Positions 57,418 through 64,000 of a DNA stretch of 64,000 nucleotides are shown piece by piece. The stretch comes from Dentipellis sp. KUC8613 (taxonomy: Eukaryota; Basidiomycota; Agaricomycetes; Russulales; Hericiaceae). Numbering within the stretch: the first letter of the stretch is position 1; every line of letters starts with the position of its first letter. The notes beneath the pieces are model-generated. The model worked only from the letters and a program-made list of their open reading frames with translations. It was not told where the DNA came from and searched no databases. The translations under genes were made by a program, and so were the position numbers. The stretch spans positions 1 to 64,000 of the forward strand of contig NSJX01000050.1 in assembly GCA_002286715.1 (NCBI GenBank). The letters run 5' to 3'.

Positions 57418-58050
57418 TTATTCAGTTTCTCCATGATGCTGGTTCGGGAACAAATTAATTGGAGGCCGAATGTTGGTCCTCGTCTCCCATAAGAATGTCA
57501 GGCGGCGCCGGTCACCAGATTGGTCTGCCTGGACTGCGTCGTCCTGCTCTATCCTACTCGACATATCAGAATGAAATCCCTTCTTATAGAAGAAGCGGAA
57601 AATGTACTTGGCGTTGACGGTGACGTGCGTGAGCGTCTTCATCTGCGAGGCTCGCACGCGGATCTTAAAGTAATGCGTCACTTCATAAAACATGCCTACA
57701 AGGCCGACCTAGATAAGCACGAGCCCATCAAAACATATATCGTCAGTATCTCCGCCTCTATTGAATCCAAGGAACCATATGATCACCTCCGGGCCCGCGA
57801 GCGCCTCGCCCTCCGCACCTTTCTTCGGCACGTCGATCGCATTCGGAAACTCGACCGAGACGTTGGTGATCAGGCTATTCCGCGAGACCAGCTTCTTGAA
57901 GTCCTCGCGCGAGATCTGCTCATCGTTGACGTGGATTTCCGCGTGCGGGGAGACGAAGGCGTCGAAGGCGCGCTCGATCTCCTCTGGCTCGCTTGCGGTG
58001 TAGATACTTGTGAGGCCTTGCTGGGTGAATTCGCGCAAGCTGAGTCCCAT
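57418..58050 (-). CDS. small NTF2/SnoaL-like protein, uncharacterised
   Basis: Three exons (58050-57787, 57708-57608, 57553-57418) encode about 166 residues. The start MGLSLREFTQQGL is followed by AFDAFVSPHAEIHVNDEQIS, then DFKKLVSRN; exon 2 gives VGLVGMFYEVTHYFKIRVRA and exon 3 gives IEQDDAVQADQSGDRRRL. The alternating helix and curved-sheet pattern, and the F-x-x-F-V-S-P-x-A-x-I-x-x-N segment, resemble small fungal NTF2-like proteins; this is a weak assignment. The second intron (54 bp) is a multiple of three without stops, so a retained form would keep the frame and add 18 residues. Function unknown. Confidence 0.6.
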
Positions 58051-58525
58051 GATTGTTCTGTGCGATATTGTTGTAGCTTTGTAGATATTTGGACAGTGTC
58101 TGAGAGTGTGTGGTAGGCGTAAGAGCATAAGCCTGCGTCGTTGCCCGGGTGAACGTCACCAAGCTCGGTATATGTCGTAGCAGCCGTGGGAGTAAGAACT
58201 GACGTCACTGGCGCCGGTCGCATGGCGCTAAAATGGGCGCTAAAATAAAAGCGCCCGGACACCAGGTCCTTATGCGATGCTGCGACGTATCCGAAGCTCT
58301 GGAGACTGGCAAAGCAAATTGATAGAAGACTGAAGACGTAGAACACGATAGTATAGTCCTGAATTTTTTTGTCCTTCGGAAGAGACATTGAAATAGTCTC
58401 GTCGAAGAGACAATCGATGTGACATGCAGATTTCCCACAGGAATTATCACTAGCTCTTGATCCATAAGTTAATCGTCCGGTGGGTATGGTGGTGATGATA
58501 CATGGACACGAATCTCTAGCCTCAT
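58051..58525. other. intergenic, no gene seen
   Basis: About 475 bases. No coding sequence was recognised. Confidence 0.4.
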
Positions 58526-59824
58526 CTACGACGCAGAGATCTGTATGGATGCCTTCGGTGGTGTCCAGCTTTGCCCAAAGCGCCTCTTCAGCAGCGTCTC
58601 CATGGGCATGACAGGCGCAAGACGGCAGCGCGCCCGCCACTTCCACCATGTCTTCCATGTCTTCTTCTCCGCCATCCACATATCCGCCATCGTCTCTCTT
58701 GCCACGTCATCTGCTAACCACCATTCGTAATAATACCATGTCGACCCGCAACTGCCATGTGCTGTCTCGGCGTGCGGCGGGATGCCCATGTGCGCGGGCG
58801 AGCTGTTGTCCTGGAGCCATACGGACACGAATCTTGTCGGGAATAGGACGAAAAGGGCGTTGATAAGGGTCTGGTCCTTTCCGACAAAGATGTCGCGGGA
58901 AAGATAGGCATCGTGGTAGCTGTAGTATAGCCGCCGGTACCAGTTTATGGCCGCCGCAGAACCACCGAAGAAGGACCCTACGGTTGTCGTCAGCGTGAGA
59001 TACAGTAAAGGCAGCAATGGTTGGGACGCACCTTCGCTGAACTCAGTATCAATAGGCCCCTGATCCTCCGTCCACGTCCGCTTGCTCGCAGGAGGCGGAG
59101 CCCATATCGGGAAGAATATAAGCTCGTCCTTCGGCGTATCGCTGACACTCGACGCCAACGAGAACACCTCGTCAACTCTCTCGACATGCGGCCACTTCGT
59201 GTACACATGGTCGTCGCGGAAGCTCCCCGCATCCGTCCAGAACGCGTACTCGTACGTCGCGTGTCCCGCACGCGCCTGCGCGTTCTTCAGCCCCTCTTCC
59301 AGGAAGTACGGTTTGCCCGACCAGATAGCGTACAGTTCGGGGCCGTGGCGGAAGCTCTCGCGGTCCCAGGCTTGCATCTCCGTGTAGCGCGCCTCGAGGC
59401 CCTTCAGAGGCGGAATCTCGAACGGCGAAGCGAAGGACGTGTTGACGGTGATAGGTAGGTCCCCTCTGAGAGAACGAATTGTCTCCTCGAGTTCGGGCGT
59501 CGTGAAGAAGTAGATGTCTGTTTGGATAGGTTCGAGGAAGCGCCTCATCCATGCCGAGTAGTCGTCTAGCGAGTGCTTGGACTTGGACAGCGGGTAGAAG
59601 GCGGACACGAGGAGGATACGAGGTGTAGACGTTTTGGTGTCATTATGGGAGGCCTTTGACCCTATAGGGATGGTAGTGTTCGGCAGGGAGGTGCGAGAGA
59701 AGGGATTGGCAGTGGTCGACGGAAGAATGAAAGTGTCGAAGGAAACATAGAGTACGAGAGTCAGTACGATGCCGATAGCGACGATGCCAAGCCTGTACTG
59801 CACTCTTCCAGTGATTCTCAGCAT
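58526..59824 (-). CDS. Golgi-type glycosyltransferase-like protein (HtrL/YibB-related)
   Basis: Two exons (59824-59032, 58977-58526) encode 414 residues. A cytosolic tail and one membrane anchor (LGIVAIGIVLTLVLYVSFDT, residues 12-31) indicate a type II membrane protein. The lumenal domain has ILLVSAFYPLSKSKHS, PIQTDIYFFTTPEL, GPELYAIWSGKPYFLEEGL, YEYAFWTDAGSFRD, SEGSFFGGSA and VGKDQTLINALF. This set is typical of a fungal family related to bacterial HtrL/YibB and of uncharacterised glycosyltransferase-like proteins. Reading through the 54-bp intron (59031-58978, CTGAC branch point) is possible in frame, but splicing restores SEG-SFFGG. Donor sugar and acceptor unknown. Golgi placement is inferred. 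Confidence 0.75.
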   Translation of the reverse strand: MLRITGRVQYRLGIVAIGIVLTLVLYVSFDTFILPSTTANPFSRTSLPNTTIPIGSKASHNDTKTSTPRILLVSAFYPLSKSKHSLDDYSAWMRRFLEPIQTDIYFFTTPELEETIRSLRGDLPITVNTSFASPFEIPPLKGLEARYTEMQAWDRESFRHGPELYAIWSGKPYFLEEGLKNAQARAGHATYEYAFWTDAGSFRDDHVYTKWPHVERVDEVFSLASSVSDTPKDELIFFPIWAPPPASKRTWTEDQGPIDTEFSEGASQPLLPLLYLTLTTTVGSFFGGSAAAINWYRRLYYSYHDAYLSRDIFVGKDQTLINALFVLFPTRFVSVWLQDNSSPAHMGIPPHAETAHGSCGSTWYYYEWWLADDVARETMADMWMAEKKTWKTWWKWRARCRLAPVMPMETLLKRRFGQSWTPPKASIQISAS

Positions 59825-60140
59825 GCCAGCAGCTGGCTATGAGAGCCTTCGGGAGGCTAAGTGCTCTGGATAATCGTTGCAGAAGGAAAGCTAGAGAGAT
59901 GTGGCTGCCGTCGAGTTGCTGCGGCTCCGAGTATCTGCGTCGGAACTTGCCGTAAACATAAGCGCCGGCGCGGTGACTTCAATATTCGATTCCAGATGGC
60001 CGCACATGCAACGGCTGCTTTAGCCACTTCATCTTCAGATACTCATTCTCAATTCATGCTTGGGAAATCGTATGACCATTTTCCAGTGCATGTTGAATTT
60101 CTAGTGCAATGAAACCGCATCTATTCCGCGCTGCCCTTCG
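59825..60140. other. intergenic, promoter of the glycosyltransferase-like gene
   Basis: About 320 bases. No coding sequence was recognised. Confidence 0.45.
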
Positions 60141-62667
60141 CTACTGACCAAAATCCGAGTACTCTAACTCTGTCAAACTCTCATCGTCGTCGAACATCCT
60201 CCCTTCATCCATCTCAGAGCCAGAACCACCATCATCAGCTGCGATCGGGCCCCCGGATTGATTTTCGGATGCAGGTGCACGCCGTCGCTTTCGAGTTCTC
60301 AAGGGCTGGCGGCGATTTCTGACGTTGGGCTCGGATCGGCCTTCTTTCTCCCGACTCTTCCACCTTGCAAATTTCGCTTCTATGTCCGCCTGAAATGTAC
60401 TGTCGTACCCTACAGGTTTGAGAACAAGGACATTGAGAATCTACAAGGCGACAGAAAGGTAAGTGACGGGTCGCTTCGCGAACTCGACTACCGAACTCGA
60501 CTAACCTCTTCGCCGCTACTGAAGGCATCCAATACATCTTGTTCACTGACTGCCAGTGACCTCTTCTTGACTTCGTTCTCGATGCTTTCAAGCGTAACTG
60601 CCAGGTGATGCCGACGCAGAGCAATGCGAGCCCGAGCCGACGTATAACACCACCATGATTGAGGGCGCAGTATGTCCTTAGCCCATTGTCGACGGACCTG
60701 AGTATTCGTCCGTCACTTGGGCACCGGGACGAGGAAAAGGGATCAGAACGCACTGGTTGCGGTAGATCCCGAAACTCTGCGGCAGAAAGGGGATTCTCGG
60801 CCTTTATGACCTCGTATTCGCCTCTGTACTGCCACAGCGGCTCCTGTGTCGCTCGAACGAAGACGCTCCATGGTGCTTCGTCAAGCATCTCAAGCCTGTT
60901 GGCAATAATTGTCCCAGGTTTTCCCGGGGCTGGCGGTAGACCCGGATTGTTGGCCCACTGCGAGAAGACGAGGCGCCGCTGCTGACCTTGCGGGACATTG
61001 TGCGAGGGGTGGATCTTGGCGAGCCAAGATTGGGGCTGGCATCTATATTGCTTGGTGAGAAAGCGGCGGCTGACATATCCCGCCAATGGGTTGATATCTG
61101 AGGACGAGGATGAAGACGGAGTAACGGATCCATTTGAAGGGACAGGGTAGGGAGGATGAGCGGCTGCACGGGCATTGAGGGACACCGGTACGTCTTCCAC
61201 GTAGTCGGGTTGATAGATGCTGGCGTTGACAGTCTTCGAAGACCCACTGTCTCCGATGGCCTGCGAGATTTCAATTACCGACAGTCGAAGGGCGACACAT
61301 TTCCAGAACTTACCGGATTTGTAGAGGGAGCGGCCGTCCGTAGAGATGCAGAAGGTCTGGCAGGGGCGGTGATGAATGATGGTGCGTTCGCCGTCGCTTT
61401 CTCCTTTTCTTTTCCAGCAAGAAAGCGCGATGAAAGCTTCCTCGCTGATATTGTCAGAGAAGGATACGAGACTCTGGAATGTGCGATGGGCTCGTGCGCC
61501 CGCTGTGACTGTGGTCCGCTGTGCGGCAACATCGTCCTTGTATCCTGCGACCTTTGATATCTACTGCTGGACCATTGAATGATACAAACTGACCTTCATG
61601 ACTGTCGACCTCAGATTTCGAACAGGCTGGGAGTCCAGAGATTCCACCCGTATACGCTTTCGGGGCGGCCCACGCACGCGCAGCGTTGTGTCTGCGTGAA
61701 GACTGGTGCAGGATTAGTGGGATTAAGTTCTCTCAGGGGAAGAGGAGAGTATGCATACAGCGCAGAACGCTTCGTCGCGAGGTTTTCGGACGGTGTGTCT
61801 ATGGTGTTCTTATTCTGATTTTACTTATCAGGCATTGCGTACCACATCTCAGATACGGGCACGTACAGAAGACGCCAAAGGCGCCTCTTTTGCGTCAAGT
61901 CGCGGCTCGGCTTTAGGAGGTCGGAACAACGGTTTGCCCAGTTGATCAGTTGCAACATCTTCGTCGGAGTCGTCGCTGATGATGATTGTTTGCTGTGACA
62001 GAGATGTAGACTTTCAAAATATTCAGATAAAAATAAGAGGAAATACGTAGGAGGGACGAACAGGAGGGCCGTTAGGAGGTTTAGACTCTGCGACCGTACT
62101 CGGGGCAGGCAGGCTCTCAACTTTATTCTTGACCTGGCTTGGAGTATTGTTTGGGAGCTGATCGCGGGCCGCTCGGAGAGCCTCGAGCTCCTTCCGCTGC
62201 GAATCGTACGAGGCGCGAAGAGCCTCATGTTCCGTCTGCTGCATGCCATACCTCGTACGAAGATCCTCGAGTTCTTGCTGTTTCTTATAGCTATCTTGCC
62301 GCATACGCTCTAGCTCGGCGCTTTTTTGCTCAAGATGATGGCGAAAATATTCACGTTCTTTCCGAGCATCACGTAGGTCATCTGCATAGTGATTGATTTG
62401 TCGCGTCAAGTTGTTGGTTTGGGCCTCGAAGTCCCCTTTGAGCCGCAGTGTCTGATGTTCAAGCTTGTCTATTTCACGTCTTGCATCACGAAGGGCGTCT
62501 TCGAGCTGTGAAAAGTGTTTGTCCAAAGAAGGCGAATGACGGCGGAGTTCGGATGGTTCCATGGGCTCGGAGATAATAGAAGTGAGTCCGACTCCGTCGT
62601 GACGAAGAACCAAGGTCAGACGCTTGCTACGGAGAGGAGGAGATCTTGGTACTACGTTTCCCAGCAT
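60141..62667 (-). CDS. coiled-coil protein with C-terminal DUF6697-like domain, copy 2
   Basis: Seven exons (62667-62062, 61992-61857, 61691-61594, 61544-61314, 61260-60754, 60697-60506, 60440-60141) encode about 689 residues. The start could also be the ATG at 62562. Residues about 45-180 are a coiled coil (LEDALRDARREIDKLEHQTL). A linker contains a basic stretch RGPPRKRIRVE that could be a nuclear signal. The C-terminal domain carries GLPPAPGKPGTIIANRLE, EPLWQYRGEYEV, LSAAEFRDL, RRQWAKDILRP and ILNVLVLKPVGYD, co-linear with copy 1. The tail is basic (PLRTRKRRRAP), then acidic. The exon 2-3 junction (C/GTATCT) is my least certain boundary. Function unknown. Confidence 0.72.
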
Positions 62668-62674
62668 CTAGGAA

Positions 62675-62764
62675 GGGCACATGGTGTAGTTGGTTATCAC
62701 GCTCGCTTAGCATCTTAATCACGTGATCTGCGAGAGGTGTCCGGTTCAATTCCGGATGTGTCCA
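62675..62764 (+). tRNA. tRNA-Ala(AGC) with 16-nt intron
   Basis: A full cloverleaf folds: acceptor GGGCACA with TGTGTCC and discriminator A, D stem GTG/CAC, anticodon stem CTCGC/GCGAG, variable loop AGGTG, T stem TCCGG/CCGGA with TTCAATT loop. Anticodon AGC is at 62709-62711. A 16-nt intron (62713-62728) sits at the canonical position 3' of nucleotide 37 and contains the palindrome ATCACGTGAT. The third acceptor pair is G3-U70, the alanine identity element. Confidence 0.9.
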
Positions 62765-62856
62765 ACTTTTGACCGGGTATTCATTTTGGTTGATGAAAAC
62801 TCTTCTATCCCACCCATTATCAAAGCTTCCTGTTTAACATTGCTATCTCACATACA

Positions 62857-62977
62857 GGATGCATAGTGTAGATGGTTATCACGCTCGCTTCGCAAATTTC
62901 TGCAATTTCTTCGGCTCGGAGATCTAGAATGTCAATACGACTGCGAGAGGTGTCCGGTTCAATTCCGGATGCATCCA
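62857..62977 (+). tRNA. tRNA-Ala(CGC) with 47-nt intron and A3-U70 pair
   Basis: The body is nearly identical to the gene 92 bases upstream: D stem GTG/CAC, anticodon stem CTCGC/GCGAG, and the same variable loop and T arm. Anticodon CGC is at 62891-62893, and a 47-nt intron (62895-62941) follows nucleotide 37. The acceptor stem is GGATGCA with TGCATCC: seven Watson-Crick pairs, but position 3-70 is A-U, not the G-U pair that alanyl-tRNA synthetase recognises. Decoding identity is therefore uncertain. Confidence 0.85.
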
Positions 62978-63404
62978 ACACCGCCACGATTGGCTGCTCA
63001 GTCTTTTTCATTCGTGGTACCAGACAGATAGCAGTAATGTGCAGAGCTCCGAGTTTGAACAAGCAACCGTTAGGTTATTGCATAGTTCAGGCAGATATGC
63101 TTGTTGGTTTCATTGGAATTGTGTATGTGCGAGGAAGCAGCAGCATGAGGATCTAGGTTGACGTGCAAAACACATATCCATGCGGCATGGTAAAGCTGGG
63201 GTATGAGGAAGAATGCAAAATTGACAGCAGGGCGGAAAGCGAAGGAAAGCATGAAGTGACATGTGCTCGACATACGTCTCGAATGCAGACAGCAGTCAGA
63301 ACACCAAGAAAGGTGATGAACTGAATAGGGCGGACGAATTTAGTCCCACAACCGATTCGAGGAACGAAGTCCGAGAAAGATGCGTCGTATCCCGCCACGG
63401 ATCG
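62978..63404. other. intergenic, no gene seen
   Basis: About 430 bases between the tRNA pair and the 3' end of the partial gene on the minus strand. Confidence 0.45.
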
Positions 63405-64000
63405 TTATGCATCTCCCGCAGCAGCTTGACCCTGCCATTCGCGCCACCGACTTTCGACGTCTTCTAGGTAGTCGTAGTCGTAGCCGCTACAGTGCATCAC
63501 GATGACGTGCAGAGTCTACAAAGTAATTACTTACAACATGATCAAGTATACACACAAACATCAAGAACGCACCTCTTTCCAGGACTGTAGCGCGTCACAG
63601 ATGTCGGTCTCATCTAGCTCCATCGCGGATTGTTCTTTCTGTAACAGAACCAATTCCCGAGCGATAGCATCCCTCGTTACCTTCGCACCAATCTTCCGAA
63701 ACCAAATTCGAATGCGAAGTTCTGCATGGGAATCATACTCTCTTCTTGTAAGTAATTTAACCCATGTCCTTCTCGTCTAGAGCGAGCAAAATCTCAGAAT
63801 GCTGCTCACGAGCGGTGTTGTCTCAACATACCGACTTATCGAATGCACGAGCCTCATCAGCCGTAAGAGGGTTTGGACTCCTTGAAAAGGTATAATATCC
63901 AAAATATTTCCAGAGACCACCCGCTGTCTTCATCCATAAGGAAATAGGCCCACATTTCAAAATGTCGGGGAGGTTGGTTAACATCGTTCCCGGTGCACCG
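63405..64000 (-). CDS. DUF6697-like domain protein, copy 3 (partial, runs off right edge)
   Basis: Three phase-0 exons are visible: 64000-63832 (cut by the window end), 63776-63573 and 63515-63405, ending in TAA. They encode the last part of the same C-terminal domain as the genes at 52.9-55.7 and 60.1-62.7 kb. GAPGTMLTNLPD and GGLWKYFGYYTF with NPLTADEARAF match the PGKPGT, W-x-Y-x-G and LT-x2-E blocks. TRRTWVKLL matches TRKFWIDTI. TLHVIVMHCSGYD matches ILNVLVLKPVGYD. The intron positions between these blocks agree. The N-terminal part lies outside the window, so the coiled coil cannot be checked. Confidence 0.72.

Noticed and set aside
60235..61200. Continuous 321-codon minus-strand ORF
   Set aside because: It reads through introns of the second DUF6697-like gene; the domain match continues in other frames at 60697-60506 and 60440-60141.
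1..64000. CRISPR arrays, bacterial operons, rRNA genes
   Set aside because: No direct-repeat and spacer structure, no Shine-Dalgarno organisation and no rRNA-like sequence was seen; introns throughout indicate a eukaryotic nuclear locus.

Overview
The window is nuclear DNA of a filamentous basidiomycete, most likely an Agaricomycete. The evidence is short GT-AG introns (about 50-60 bp) in most genes, CTGAC-like branch points, an Agaricus bisporus-type fruit-body lectin, CFEM/GPI proteins, and basidiomycete-type uncharacterised families. All names rest on recognising protein motifs by eye; no search was run. Exon models were built by hand from splice consensus, reading frame and family alignment.

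Layout. 1-3.1 kb: a broken non-LTR retrotransposon (minus strand) with a candidate MITE inside it. 3.5-6.5 kb: two divergent CFEM/GPI genes. 9.2-12.8 kb: a 25-exon HAK/KUP potassium transporter. 13.7-14.3 kb: a relic of a flavin monooxygenase. 15.4-18.9 kb: a gene-poor stretch with three small secreted-protein genes, two of them paralogous. 20.9-25.9 kb: a short-chain dehydrogenase with one problematic splice junction, then a RhoGAP protein. 26.8-28.5 kb: the lectin and a knottin-like secreted peptide. 29.7-34.4 kb: two more CFEM/GPI genes followed by an intact flavin monooxygenase whose relic lies at 13.7 kb. 35.3-45.9 kb: aspartic protease, a bestrophin-type channel with micro-exons, a class V aminotransferase-fold enzyme, a secreted CrtC/lipocalin-like protein and coproporphyrinogen III oxidase.

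46.5-64 kb is built from local gene families. A small uncharacterised family (C-terminal W-Y-x-D-x-L-P-F) is present as two intact genes and two relics. A PD-(D/E)XK-like uncharacterised gene lies among them. Three genes on the minus strand share a C-terminal domain that I recall as DUF6697-like; the third runs off the right edge. Between them lie a PL14-like lyase broken by an in-frame TGA, a small NTF2-like protein and a Golgi-type glycosyltransferase-like protein. Two tandem intron-containing tRNA-Ala genes follow.

I see no operon-like or biosynthetic cluster. The coherent themes are tandem or segmental duplication followed by decay (CFEM, monooxygenase, LPF family, DUF6697-like family), and cell-surface or secreted products.
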